Positions 15,834-23,326 of a stretch of DNA of 32,553 nucleotides are shown one piece after another. Below the pieces are notes generated by a model. It had not been told where the DNA came from. It saw nothing but the letters and a program-made list of their open reading frames with translations, and made no database searches. The stretch is from an uncultured Roseiarcus sp. (lineage in GTDB: Bacteria > Pseudomonadota > Alphaproteobacteria > Rhizobiales > Beijerinckiaceae). The stretch covers positions 1 through 32,553 of the forward strand of contig CAMFKX010000026.1 in NCBI GenBank assembly GCA_945957375.1, given 5' to 3'. The stretch's first letter is position 1. Every line of letters begins with the position of its first letter. Made by a program: the position numbers and the translations under genes.

Positions 15834-17128
15834 GCGCGGGCGATCGCATCATCCGCGGGCGCATCCTGAGCTTCGCCGACGATCCGGCGACCGCCGGCCC
15901 GTCCGCGCGGCGCTACATCGAGGACGGCGCGATCCGGGTCGCCGGAGGGCGAGTCGCCGAAGTCGGCGAAGCGCGCGACCTGCTCGCCCGCGCCCCCGCC
16001 GACGCCGTCGTCGACGATCATCGCGGCGCGCTGGTCATGCCCGGCCTGATCGACGTCCACATCCATTATCCCCAGACCCAGGTGATCGCATCCTACGGCG
16101 CGCAACTGCTCGACTGGCTGCACAACTACACCTTCGTCGAGGAGCAGCGCTTCGCCGATCCCGCTCATTGCGCGCGCGTCGCCGACTTCTTCCTCGCCGA
16201 ACTGTTTCGCAACGGCACGACGACCGCGCTCGTCTATGGCGCGGTCTATCCGCAATCGGCCGACGTGTTCTTCGCCGCCGCCGAGCAGGCCGGCGCCCGC
16301 ATGATCGCCGGCAAGGTGATGCTCGACCGCAACGCGCCGAAAGCGCTGCTCGACACGGCGCAAGCCAGCTACGACGAGAGCCGCGCGCTGATCGAAAAAT
16401 GGCACGGCCGCGGCCGGCTCGCCTATGCGGTGACGCCGCGCTTCGCGGTCACCTCGACCGCGGCCCAGCTCGACGCGGCCGGCGCGCTGGTGCGGGAATT
16501 TCCCGACGTCTACATGCAGACCCATGTCGACGAGAACGCCGACGAGATCGAGTTCGTCGGAAGACTGTTTCCCGAGGCGCGCGACTATCTCGACGTCTAC
16601 GCCCGCGCCGGCCTGCTCGGGCCGCGCTCCGTGTTCGGCCATTGCATCCACATGACCGGCGACGAGGTCGCCGCCATGGCGGAGAGCCGCTCGGTCGCGG
16701 CCTTCTGCCCGACCTCGAACCTGTTCCTTGGCTCAGGGTTGTTCGACCGGGCGCGGCTGGTCGACGCCGGGGTGCGGATCGGGCTCGCCACCGACGTCGG
16801 CGGCGGCACCAGCTATTCGATGCTGCGCACGGCCTCGGAAGGCTACAAGGTGCTGCAGCTCAACGGCCAGTCCTGGCCGGCGGGCGAGGCCTTCTATCAG
16901 ATGACCCTCGGCAACGCCCGGGCGCTGAGCCTCGACCCCGCGATCGGCTCGATCGAGCCGGGGAAGGACGCCGACCTGGTCGTGCTCGACGCCCGCGCGA
17001 CTCCGGCGATGGCGCACCGGATGGAGCGGGCGGCAAGCCTCGATGAGGAGCTGTTCGTGCTGATGCTGCTCGGCGACGACCGCGCGGTGCGCCAGACCTA
17101 TGTCGCGGGAGCGCCGCGCAAGGCGTGA
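15830..17128 (+). CDS. guaD: Guanine deaminase
   Basis: A 432-residue amidohydrolase-superfamily enzyme converting guanine to xanthine and ammonia. The zinc-binding motif is DVHIHYPQTQ, followed by QTHVDENADEIEFV, the metal His in FGHCIHMT and the catalytic Asp in ATDVGGGTSYSM; CPTSNLFLGSG and GSIEPGKDADLVVLD are also typical. It overlaps the PuuE-UraD gene by 4 bases, so guanine breakdown and allantoin steps are expressed together. It is convergent with the LysR gene. Confidence 0.95.
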   Translation: MSAGDRIIRGRILSFADDPATAGPSARRYIEDGAIRVAGGRVAEVGEARDLLARAPADAVVDDHRGALVMPGLIDVHIHYPQTQVIASYGAQLLDWLHNYTFVEEQRFADPAHCARVADFFLAELFRNGTTTALVYGAVYPQSADVFFAAAEQAGARMIAGKVMLDRNAPKALLDTAQASYDESRALIEKWHGRGRLAYAVTPRFAVTSTAAQLDAAGALVREFPDVYMQTHVDENADEIEFVGRLFPEARDYLDVYARAGLLGPRSVFGHCIHMTGDEVAAMAESRSVAAFCPTSNLFLGSGLFDRARLVDAGVRIGLATDVGGGTSYSMLRTASEGYKVLQLNGQSWPAGEAFYQMTLGNARALSLDPAIGSIEPGKDADLVVLDARATPAMAHRMERAASLDEELFVLMLLGDDRAVRQTYVAGAPRKA

Positions 17129-17187
17129 GGGGCGGAGGCGGCGGCCGCGCTATCGGCGGCTTGCGGCGGCCTCCTGCGGCGATCGGG

Positions 17188-17203
17188 TCGCCCTTCAGGG
17201 CGA
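17188..17203. terminator. Possible bidirectional terminator between guaD and the LysR gene
   Basis: TCGCCC and GGGCGA form a perfect 6-bp stem around TTCA at the junction of the two convergent genes, overlapping the end of the LysR reading frame. On the plus strand an alternative GGGC/GCCC stem is followed by TTTT. The T-tract is short, so termination is only plausible. Confidence 0.35.
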
Positions 17204-18121
17204 AATGCCCTTTTCCGCATCCGCCGCCGGGAGCGCCGCCGCGGCGACTCGGGCCTTCAGCTTCGGGGTGGCGAAGTCCAGAAACGCCCGCAACTTGAGC
17301 GGCAACAGCTTTTCCCCGGCATGCACGAGGCTGACTGGCGACGGCGCCGGCTCGAACCGATCGAGCACAGTGACGAGCGCGCCGGCGCGCACCGCTTCCT
17401 CGATCTGATAGCTCAAGACCCGCGTAAGGCCGACCCCGGCGATCGCCGCCGCGATCGCGGCTTCCGCCGTCGTTACGACCAGCCGGGCGCGCGGCGCGAT
17501 CGTCGCTTCGTTGAACTTCCAGAGGCCGCCCGCGGTCAAGGTCTGGAAGGCGACGCAGGCGCGAGTCTCGAGTTCGGTCGGGTCGCCCGGGACGCCGTGA
17601 TCAGCGAGATACGCCGGACTGGCGCAGACGACGTGGCGGATCGTCCCGAGACGAATCGCGACCAGGCCGCTGTCGGGCAGCGCGCCGATGCGCAGAGCGA
17701 GATCGACGTGATCCTCGAGCAGGTCGACCATCTGGTCGCCAAAGACGATCCGGATGTCGACGTCGGGGTAAGTGCGCAAGAAATCGATCGCGACCGGCAG
17801 CAGGTGGAGGCGGCCGAACACGATCGGCGCGGTGATGATCAGGTCGCCCCTGGGCGAGCGAAACTCGCCGGAGGCGACGCGCTCCGCCTCCTCCACGTCG
17901 TCGAGAATGCGGCGACAGGCCGCAATGTAGCCGAGGCCCGCGTCGGTTGGCGTGAACCGGCGGCTCGATCGGTTGAACAGCCGCGTCCCCAGATGCGCCT
18001 CGAGCTCCGAGACCTTGCGGCTGACGGTCGCCAGCGGGACGTTGAGCCGTCGCCCGGCGGCGGAAAGGCTGCCGGTCTCGCACACCGTCAGCAGGATCGA
18101 CATGGCTTCGAGGCGATCCAT
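17195..18121 (-). CDS. LysR family transcriptional regulator
   Basis: A 308-residue regulator with an N-terminal winged helix (about 1-65: LTVCETGSLSAAGRRLNVPLATVSRKVSELEAHLG in two overlapping helices) and a C-terminal type-2 periplasmic-binding fold (about 90-295) for an effector. The sequence is of the CrgA/PecT-like group with RGDLIITAPIVFGRLHLLP. The ATG at 18121 gives the standard start MDRLEAM; a GTG four codons earlier is possible. It diverges from the CMD gene across about 120 bp containing a 7-bp inverted repeat, so it probably controls that gene and itself. Confidence 0.92.
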   Translation of the reverse strand: MDRLEAMSILLTVCETGSLSAAGRRLNVPLATVSRKVSELEAHLGTRLFNRSSRRFTPTDAGLGYIAACRRILDDVEEAERVASGEFRSPRGDLIITAPIVFGRLHLLPVAIDFLRTYPDVDIRIVFGDQMVDLLEDHVDLALRIGALPDSGLVAIRLGTIRHVVCASPAYLADHGVPGDPTELETRACVAFQTLTAGGLWKFNEATIAPRARLVVTTAEAAIAAAIAGVGLTRVLSYQIEEAVRAGALVTVLDRFEPAPSPVSLVHAGEKLLPLKLRAFLDFATPKLKARVAAAALPAADAEKGISP

Positions 18122-18149
18122 GATTGCTTTCACATTTCGAGAGGACAGC

Positions 18150-18178
18150 TTCCGATAATGTCATCTGTTTGATCGGAA
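18150..18178. promoter_or_regulatory. Inverted repeat in the LysR/CMD divergent promoter region
   Basis: TTCCGAT (18150-18156) and ATCGGAA (18172-18178) are perfect 7-bp arms with a 15-base spacer. LysR proteins bind interrupted dyads in divergent promoters, so this is the best candidate site for the neighbouring regulator. It lies 28 bases upstream of the regulator start and 64 bases upstream of the CMD start. Confidence 0.5.
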
Positions 18179-18242
18179 TGGAAGGCGATAGCGTCTGGAT
18201 GTCGGCTTTTTGGCCGAGGAACCACCCTATCAGGAGCCAGCC

Positions 18243-18794
18243 ATGTCCCGCTTTCCGATTCCCGCGACGATCGCCGACGCCCCCGCCGCTTCCCGCGCCA
18301 TGCTCGAGGCCGTGAACAAGCAGGTCGGCTTCGTCCCCAACCTGTTCCGGCTCGTTTCTCTGAGCCCGGCGGCGCTCGAGGGCTATCTCGGTCTTTCCGC
18401 CGCCCTCGCCAAGGGCGCCCTGCCGGCAAAGACGCGCGAACGCATCGCGCTCGCGGTGGCCGAGGTCAATGGGTGCGACTACTGCCTGTCCGCGCACACC
18501 CATCTGGCCAAGGCGGTCGCGAAGCTCGACGATTCCGAGATCGCCGCCAATCGCCGCGGCCATTCCAACGACCCGAAAGCCGACGCGGCCGTGGCTTTCG
18601 CAGCCAAGGTCGCGCGCGAACGCGGTCATGTCGGCGAAGCCGCCCTGCAGGCGGTCAAGCTCGCCGGCTACGACGACGCCCAGGTGATCGAGATCGTCCT
18701 CCATGTCGCCCTGAACACCTGGACCAACTCCGTCAATTCGGTTGCCGCGACCGACATCGACTTTCCCGTGGTCGCCGTCGGCGAAGCGGCCTGA
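18243..18794 (+). CDS. Carboxymuconolactone decarboxylase / AhpD-like peroxidase-related protein
   Basis: A 183-residue all-helical protein. The motif CDYCLSAHTHLAK (CxxC followed by His) is the AhpD-type redox centre, and NKQVGFVPNLFRL and LSPAALEGYL are typical of peroxidase-related CMD proteins. Expected role is thiol-dependent reduction of peroxides or related stress protection. CAGGAG lies 7 bases before the ATG at 18243. Divergent from the LysR gene and first in a row with the DUF1348 and PNPOx-like genes. Confidence 0.9.
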   Translation: MSRFPIPATIADAPAASRAMLEAVNKQVGFVPNLFRLVSLSPAALEGYLGLSAALAKGALPAKTRERIALAVAEVNGCDYCLSAHTHLAKAVAKLDDSEIAANRRGHSNDPKADAAVAFAAKVARERGHVGEAALQAVKLAGYDDAQVIEIVLHVALNTWTNSVNSVAATDIDFPVVAVGEAA

Positions 18795-18800
18795 TCGAAC

Positions 18801-18826
18801 AGAGGGGCGTCCATCGACGCTCCTCT
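18801..18826 (+). terminator. Stem-loop after the CMD gene (attenuator or processing site)
   Basis: AGAGGGGCGTC (18801-18811) pairs with GACGCTCCTCT (18816-18826) around CATC: an 11-bp stem with one G-T wobble. It starts 7 bases after the CMD stop. The following bases are C/T-rich but not a true T-run, so it may give partial termination or stabilise the upstream transcript. Confidence 0.5.
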
Positions 18827-18857
18827 ATCGTCCCCTTCTCCCCGATCGAGGAGCCCC

Positions 18858-19322
18858 ATGAGCCGCCCGCCTCTCCCCCCCTTCGATCTCGACTCGGCCA
18901 TGCGCAAGGCGCGCATGGCCGAAGACGCCTGGAACTCGCGGGACCCCGCGCGGGTGGCGCTCGCCTATACGGTCGACAGCCGCTGGCGCAACCGTACGGA
19001 GTTCCTGCAAGGACGACCGGCGATCGAGGCTTTCCTCACGCGCAAGTGGCGAAGGGAGCTCGACTATCGCCTGATCAAGGAGATCTGGGGCTTTCGCCTG
19101 AACCGCATCGCCGTGCGTTTCGCCTATGAATGGCGCGATGCGGAGAATCGCTGGTTTCGCGCCTATGGAAACGAGAACTGGGAATTTGACGCGGACGGGC
19201 TGATGCGCCTTCGCATCGCCAGCATCAACGACGCGCCGATCGGGCAAGAGGATCGCCTGTTCCATTGGCCGCTCGGGCCTCGTCCGAGCGACCATCCGTC
19301 GCTCAGCGATCTCGGACTGTGA
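18858..19322 (+). CDS. DUF1348 (NTF2-like/SnoaL-like) protein
   Basis: A 154-residue protein of the DUF1348 family within the NTF2-like superfamily. Strongly conserved stretches are [65 protein letters not shown] and the C-terminal [13 protein letters not shown]. The biochemical role is unknown; the fold forms a small-molecule pocket. GAGGAG precedes the ATG. It is followed after 10 bases by the PNPOx-like gene. Confidence 0.92.
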   Translation: MSRPPLPPFDLDSAMRKARMAEDAWNSRDPARVALAYTVDSRWRNRTEFLQGRPAIEAFLTRKWRRELDYRLIKEIWGFRLNRIAVRFAYEWRDAENRWFRAYGNENWEFDADGLMRLRIASINDAPIGQEDRLFHWPLGPRPSDHPSLSDLGL

Positions 19323-19332
19323 GGGCCTCGCT

Positions 19333-19965
19333 ATGGGAGAATCCGACCGAAGCAGCTCGAGCGATGTCGCATTCACGCCCGCCGTCAAGGCCGTGCAGAT
19401 GCGCAAGGGCTCGCGTTCCGCCTACGCCGCTCTCGAGGAGCGCGGCGGCTGGCCGACGCGCGTCACGGCCGAACTCGCGCAATTCATCGCCGAGCAGACC
19501 AGCGTGTTCCTGGCGACCGCGAGCCGCGACGGCCAGCCATACGTTCAGCACCGGGGCGGGCCGAAGGGGTTCCTGCGCGTCCTCGACGAAACGACTCTCG
19601 GCTTCGCCGACTTTGTCGGCAACAGGCAATTCATCACGCTCGGCAATCTCGCGGAAAACCCGCGGGCGCACCTGTTCCTGATCGACTACGCCACGCGGCG
19701 GCGGGTCAAGATCTGGGGCGAGGCTCGGGTCGTCGAAGGCGACGATACCCTGACGGCGACGCTGATGCCGCAGGGCTATCGGGCGAGGCCGTCGCAGGCG
19801 ATCCTGTTCGCGGTCTCGGCCTGGGACGCCAATTGTCCGCAGCATATCCCGCTCAGGCTCGCGGCGTCCGACATCGACGCCGCGCTCGCCGAACGCGACG
19901 ACCGCATCCGCGCGCTCGAAGCCGAGGTCGCGTCGCTGCGCGCGGCGGCTTCCCGTTTGACGTGA
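19333..19965 (+). CDS. Pyridoxamine 5'-phosphate oxidase-like FMN/F420-binding protein
   Basis: A 210-residue split-barrel protein. The core runs from FIAEQTSVFLATASRDGQPYVQHRGGP through LGFADFVGNRQFITLGNLAENPRAHLFLIDYA to IWGEARVV, typical of the PNPOx-like flavin-binding group and not of true PdxH, because the pyridoxal-site segments are absent. Residues about 185-208 form a short coiled coil (ALAERDDRIRALEAEVASLR). It probably reduces or oxidises small molecules with a flavin. It is likely cotranscribed with the DUF1348 gene. Confidence 0.9.
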   Translation: MGESDRSSSSDVAFTPAVKAVQMRKGSRSAYAALEERGGWPTRVTAELAQFIAEQTSVFLATASRDGQPYVQHRGGPKGFLRVLDETTLGFADFVGNRQFITLGNLAENPRAHLFLIDYATRRRVKIWGEARVVEGDDTLTATLMPQGYRARPSQAILFAVSAWDANCPQHIPLRLAASDIDAALAERDDRIRALEAEVASLRAAASRLT

Positions 19966-20042
19966 CCCCCCGACGCCGCCGAGCCGGTCGGCGGGGATCC
20001 GGCCGGGGCTGTCGTCGATCAAACGCGCTCGACGCCCGAACA

Positions 20043-20065
20043 AATGACTATCAATCGTCGTCATT
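20043..20065. promoter_or_regulatory. Inverted repeat upstream of the GST gene
   Basis: AATGAC (20043-20048) and GTCATT (20060-20065) are perfect 6-bp arms with an 11-base spacer, in an AT-rich patch of an otherwise GC-rich gap, 41 bases before the GST start. A dimeric regulator site is plausible; no regulator can be named. Confidence 0.4.
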
Positions 20066-20105
20066 AGTCTGCTTGATGATCGCCGTCATGAACGGGGACG
20101 GCCGA

Positions 20106-20771
20106 ATGATTACTCTGTGCGGCTTTGGCGTGAGCAATTATTACAATAAACTGAAGTTGATCCTTCTGGAGAAGGACATACCCTTCGTCGAATCCGTGAC
20201 CTATCCATGGGAGCGCGAGGGCTTTCTCCAATCGTCGCCGTTGGGCCGCATTCCCTATATCGAGACCGAATACGGCGCCCTCTCGGAGTCGCAGGTTATC
20301 CTGGAATACCTGGAGGACAGCCACCCGGACCGGCCCCTGTTGCCCGAGGCGCCGTTCGCCCGCGCGAAATGCCGGGAGCTGATCCAGCATCTCGAACTCA
20401 ATGTCGAATGGGTCGCGCGCCGCCTCTACCGGGAAGCCTTCTTCGGCGGCGTCGTTTCGGACGAGACCAAGAGCGACGTTCGGGAAAAACTGGCCGCCGG
20501 ACTCGGGGCGTTGTCCCGATTGTCCAGTTTTTCGCCCCACGCTTACGAAATGGCGTTCACCGCCGCAGACTGCGCGGCCTACTTCCACCTCGACTACGTT
20601 CGGCAGGCGACCGTGAAAATCTACGGAGCCGACATGCTGGAGGAGCGCCTGCCCAGCGCCGCCGGCTATCTTGCCCATGTGGCGCAGCGACCACATGTCC
20701 GGGCGACGATCGCCGCCCGGGCGAAGGCTTTGGCGGTCTTTCGGTCGCTCGGGGTCGAATACGCCGGCTGA
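20106..20771 (+). CDS. Glutathione S-transferase
   Basis: A 221-residue GST. The N-terminal thioredoxin-like domain (about 1-78) has the catalytic-site region GFGVSNYYNKLKLIL, the cis-proline segment GRIPYIETEYGALSESQVILEYLE with the glutathione-binding Glu-Ser pair, and the C-terminal domain is helical. It probably conjugates or reduces electrophiles. The ATG at 20106 is preferred because GGGGACGG precedes it; an ATG at 20088 lacks a ribosome site. It follows the stress-type genes at 18.2-20.0 kb but has its own 140-bp upstream region with an inverted repeat. Confidence 0.9.
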   Translation: MITLCGFGVSNYYNKLKLILLEKDIPFVESVTYPWEREGFLQSSPLGRIPYIETEYGALSESQVILEYLEDSHPDRPLLPEAPFARAKCRELIQHLELNVEWVARRLYREAFFGGVVSDETKSDVREKLAAGLGALSRLSSFSPHAYEMAFTAADCAAYFHLDYVRQATVKIYGADMLEERLPSAAGYLAHVAQRPHVRATIAARAKALAVFRSLGVEYAG

Positions 20772-20792
20772 ACCGTGGCGCCGGAAGCCGCC

Positions 20793-21590
20793 TCAAATTC
20801 CGGCGTACCATTCGTAACCCCGGTCGGGCCAGAATCCGCCCTTGCCGCGACCCAACCGGTCGAGCCGGTCGGTCATTTCGATACGCATCACGTATTTCGC
20901 CTGCTTGTAGCCGAGCTGGCGTTCGACCCTGAGCCTCAGCGGCGCGCCATGCCCGACCGATAGGGACTCGTCGTTGAAGCGATGCGCCAGAATGGTCTGG
21001 GGATGAAAGGCGTCGATCAGGTCGATGCTCTCGTAATATTGGCCCGTGCCGTCGGCGGCGCGCTCGTACATGTCGGCGCAATGGAACACGGCGAAACGCG
21101 CCGCCGGCTGGAGCCCAGCGCGGTTCAGCACATCGGCGAGCGGAACGCCCTGCCACTTGCCAATCGCGCTCCAGCCCTCGACGCAGTCGTGACGGGTGAT
21201 CTGGGTTTTCTGGGGCATCGCGGCAAGATCGGCCAGCGACACATCCAGCGGCCTGACCACGAGCCCATCGACCCGAAGTCGCCAGTCGGCGAATCCGCTC
21301 TCCCGCAACGCCGCATAGGCCGGCGTGTCGGGCGCGTGGGTGCCGTTGACCTTGAAGTCGGGCGAGAGATCGGCCGCGGAAAACTCGCGCGCCAGGGTTC
21401 TCCGGCCGCCCAGCAGCCGCTGCACGCGATAGGTCAGCCCCTCGGCCGAGCCGAGAAGCTCCTGGAAGCTGGGAGCCTCCGAGAGCCGGTCGCAGCCGCC
21501 GAGCAGGGCGGCGCCCAAGCCGGCGGCGCCGAGGCCGAGAAACTGGCGTCGTCCGAGCGTCTTACGCCTTGCGAGCAGAATGCGGCTCAT
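20793..21590 (-). CDS. Tat-exported sulfite-oxidase-like molybdopterin oxidoreductase
   Basis: A 265-residue molybdenum enzyme of the sulfite oxidase fold (MsrP/YedY-like). The Tat signal GRRQFLGLGAAGLGAALLGGC ends in a lipobox-like LGGC, so the mature protein may be a lipoprotein anchored outside the inner membrane. The molybdenum Cys is in TRHDCVEGW; later hallmarks are VFHCADMYE, ESIDLIDAFHPQTILAH, GAPLRLRVERQLGYKQAKYV and GYEWYAGI. The substrate is unknown. GGAGGAGG precedes the ATG at 21590, which lies 29 bases inside the end of the cytochrome b gene, so the pair is tightly coupled and the cytochrome is the likely electron partner. Confidence 0.92.
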   Translation of the reverse strand: MSRILLARRKTLGRRQFLGLGAAGLGAALLGGCDRLSEAPSFQELLGSAEGLTYRVQRLLGGRRTLAREFSAADLSPDFKVNGTHAPDTPAYAALRESGFADWRLRVDGLVVRPLDVSLADLAAMPQKTQITRHDCVEGWSAIGKWQGVPLADVLNRAGLQPAARFAVFHCADMYERAADGTGQYYESIDLIDAFHPQTILAHRFNDESLSVGHGAPLRLRVERQLGYKQAKYVMRIEMTDRLDRLGRGKGGFWPDRGYEWYAGI

Positions 21591-22449
21591 GATCGTCCTC
21601 CTCCGAAATCGCAAGTTTTCCGGTAATCATCGCCCGAACGCCGTTGATCGGTCCGGCGAGCAGCACCATGGTCAAGTGCACAATCACGAACAGGACCAGC
21701 AGCCCGGCCGTCATGAAATGAAGGGTCCGGGCCGACTGCCGGCCGCCGAACAGATCGACAAGCCAGGGGAGAAGCGCGTCCATGCCCGGCGACATGGTGA
21801 GCCCGGTCAGGATCATGACGGGAAGCAGCGCGACGACGACGCCGACATAGGCCAGTTTCTGGAGCGGATTGTAGCGGCGCGCCGCCTCGCCCTTGGGAAA
21901 CCTCAGCCGCAGGTGATCGACGATGTCGGCCAAGATCGCCCGCGGCCGCAACTGCTCGCGGGTCGGCGCGAGATCGCGCCGCAGATGACCGTTGATGAGC
22001 CCGAAGAGGTAGTAGGCGGCCAGGTTGGCGACGAATAGCCAGGCGAAGAAGAAGTGCCAGCGCCGCCCCAGGGCCAGGCTCCGCCAGCCCGGGATCGTCG
22101 CCCAGCGCGGAAAGGCGCGCTCGGTCAGATCGCCGTCGGCATTGGGGACGAGGCCCAGGACGCCGGTCGTGTCTATCGCCGCCGATCCCAGCCGGACGAA
22201 GCCGCGTTGGGCGCCGGCCTGGTTGGCTTCGGCGCCGATCTCGAAGACAGGCCGGTCCGAATCCGCGCCGAACTGGCCCAGGTAGAGCGCGGGATGCGCT
22301 AGAAAAATCTGGAGGCCGCTCATCAGCAGGACCGTCACGCACAGCGCGTTGATCCAGTGGGTGATGCGGGTCGCGAGCGCGTGACGATGAACCAGCATCC
22401 AGCGCGACGGCGCCGGAGTTTTCGATTGCGCGGCTGCAAGGAGCGTCAT
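21562..22449 (-). CDS. Membrane cytochrome b (cytochrome b/b6 or b561-like) subunit
   Basis: A 295-residue protein with four main membrane helices: around residues 29-50 (RITHWINALCVTVLLMSG), a second near WHFFFAWLFVANLAAYYLF, a third near LAYVGVVVALLPVMILTG and a fourth near LHFMTAGLLVLFVIVHL. Histidines in helices 1, 2 and 4 (for example H31) are likely haem b ligands. A long loop after helix 1 is periplasmic. It should pass electrons between the quinone pool and the molybdoprotein encoded by the overlapping downstream gene. GAGGGA precedes the ATG at 22449. The MXKDX-repeat gene is 71 bases upstream. Confidence 0.9.
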   Translation of the reverse strand: MTLLAAAQSKTPAPSRWMLVHRHALATRITHWINALCVTVLLMSGLQIFLAHPALYLGQFGADSDRPVFEIGAEANQAGAQRGFVRLGSAAIDTTGVLGLVPNADGDLTERAFPRWATIPGWRSLALGRRWHFFFAWLFVANLAAYYLFGLINGHLRRDLAPTREQLRPRAILADIVDHLRLRFPKGEAARRYNPLQKLAYVGVVVALLPVMILTGLTMSPGMDALLPWLVDLFGGRQSARTLHFMTAGLLVLFVIVHLTMVLLAGPINGVRAMITGKLAISEEDDHEPHSARKA

Positions 22450-22520
22450 CGCTTGATCCCTCGGCTGACGGTCCCGGAATGCCCGCTCCGCGACGGCGCG
22501 GAGCGGACTGGATGTGTGGA

Positions 22521-22757
22521 TTACTTGGCCGGCTTCATGGCGTCCGCCTTCATGGCGTCGCCCTTCATCGCGTCGGCCTTCATCGCGTCGCCTTTCATGG
22601 CGTCGGCCTTCATCGCGTCGCCCTTCATGGCGTCGGCCTTCATCGCGTCGCCCTTCATGGCGTCGGTCGCCATCTTGTCCTGAGCGGCGGCGACGCCGGC
22701 GAAGGCGAACACGCCGAGAAATGCGAAAGCGACGGTGCGGTTGAGCTTGGCGTTCAT
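22521..22757 (-). CDS. Pentapeptide MXKDX repeat protein, secreted
   Basis: A 78-residue protein. Residues 1-25 are a signal peptide (MNAKLNRTVAFAFLGVFAF then a cleavage site after AAA). The rest is DKMAT followed by nine DAMK(G/A/P) pentapeptides and a short PAK end, the pattern of the MXKDX pentapeptide family (TIGR02953). Alternating G and A make a 10-residue higher-order unit. Function is not established; the mature chain is rich in Met, Asp and Lys and would be helical and possibly metal-binding. AGAGGAG precedes the ATG at 22757. It heads the cytochrome b and molybdoprotein operon. Confidence 0.9.
   Translation of the reverse strand: MNAKLNRTVAFAFLGVFAFAGVAAAQDKMATDAMKGDAMKADAMKGDAMKADAMKGDAMKADAMKGDAMKADAMKPAK
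22530..22664 (-). repeat. Nine-copy 15-bp tandem repeat (30-bp higher order) coding DAMKx
   Basis: The DNA under the nine pentapeptides is an in-phase 15-bp tandem repeat with alternating third-position variants, making a 30-bp period. Copies are nearly identical at DNA level, which suggests recent expansion by slippage or unequal recombination. The unit is coding and the copy number may vary between strains. Confidence 0.85.
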
Positions 22758-22942
22758 GGGTTTGACTCCTCTGGGCGAATGGGAACTCGGTCGCATTGCG
22801 GCCGTCAGCATTTCCGCTGCTTTGTGAAAGGCATTGCCCTTCATCGAGACTTACGAAGCGCACTTCGCGCTTGTTACCTGGCGCGCCGAACTCTCTGCTT
22901 CGCGTGGATCGATGGGGGTTCTCGGTTCGAGGGCAGCGTTGG

Positions 22943-23119
22943 TTACTCGGCGATTGCCGATACCCAAGGCATAAGCGTCATGATCATGGTCGAATAGCCG
23001 CCCGTTTCGGGAGATATGCTCCCAATATTCGGTAGGCGCCGCGGGAGGGGGCGGGGCCGCCGCACCTGCGCCGAAGTCGCGCTTTTCGTCTGCTCGACGA
23101 CCGTTGAATTCTCCGACAT
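22943..23119 (-). CDS. Possible small protein of 58 residues, unknown
   Basis: The ATG at 23119 has GAGGGGCG directly upstream at a workable distance. The product begins MSENSTVVEQTKSATSAQ, has a basic proline-rich middle (RRPRPLPRRLP), and ends with ISPETGGYSTMIMTLMPWVSAIAE, a hydrophobic tail after a Gly-Gly pair. No family is recognised. It could be a small peptide, a precursor peptide, or chance; the ribosome site and reasonable codon use are the only support. Confidence 0.35.
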   Translation of the reverse strand: MSENSTVVEQTKSATSAQVRRPRPLPRRLPNIGSISPETGGYSTMIMTLMPWVSAIAE

Positions 23120-23185
23120 GGCGCCCCTCGCTTGTTTCCGCCTGTACCAACAAGCCCGCCGCCTGGGCGGTGAGCCCTGCCCGGA

Positions 23186-23326
23186 CCTCATCCGGAGCCT
23201 GTCGAAGGATGATCCAGCGGAGCTGCGCCGTCGCGCCATCTGGAGCGTCATTCGACAAGCCCAGGACGAAGTTTGACAGGTCGGCTGCGCCGGCGCCTGC
23301 TGGCTCATCCTTCGACACAGGATGAG
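23186..23326. repeat. Cluster of REP-like palindromes (TCATCCTTCGACA core)
   Basis: Three related elements occur: 23186-23212 (minus orientation), 23247-23271 (diverged) and 23304-23326 (plus orientation). The last has perfect 7-bp arms CTCATCC/GGATGAG around a 9-base loop. The core CTCATCCTTCGACA with a GGATGAG end is a well-known type of dispersed intergenic palindrome in alphaproteobacteria. The first and third copies face each other. Confidence 0.75.

Noticed and set aside
22530-22664. Regular short repeats that could suggest a CRISPR array
   Set aside because: The unit is 15 bp without unique spacers, keeps frame and codes for DAMKx pentapeptides in a secreted protein; no cas1 or effector gene is nearby.
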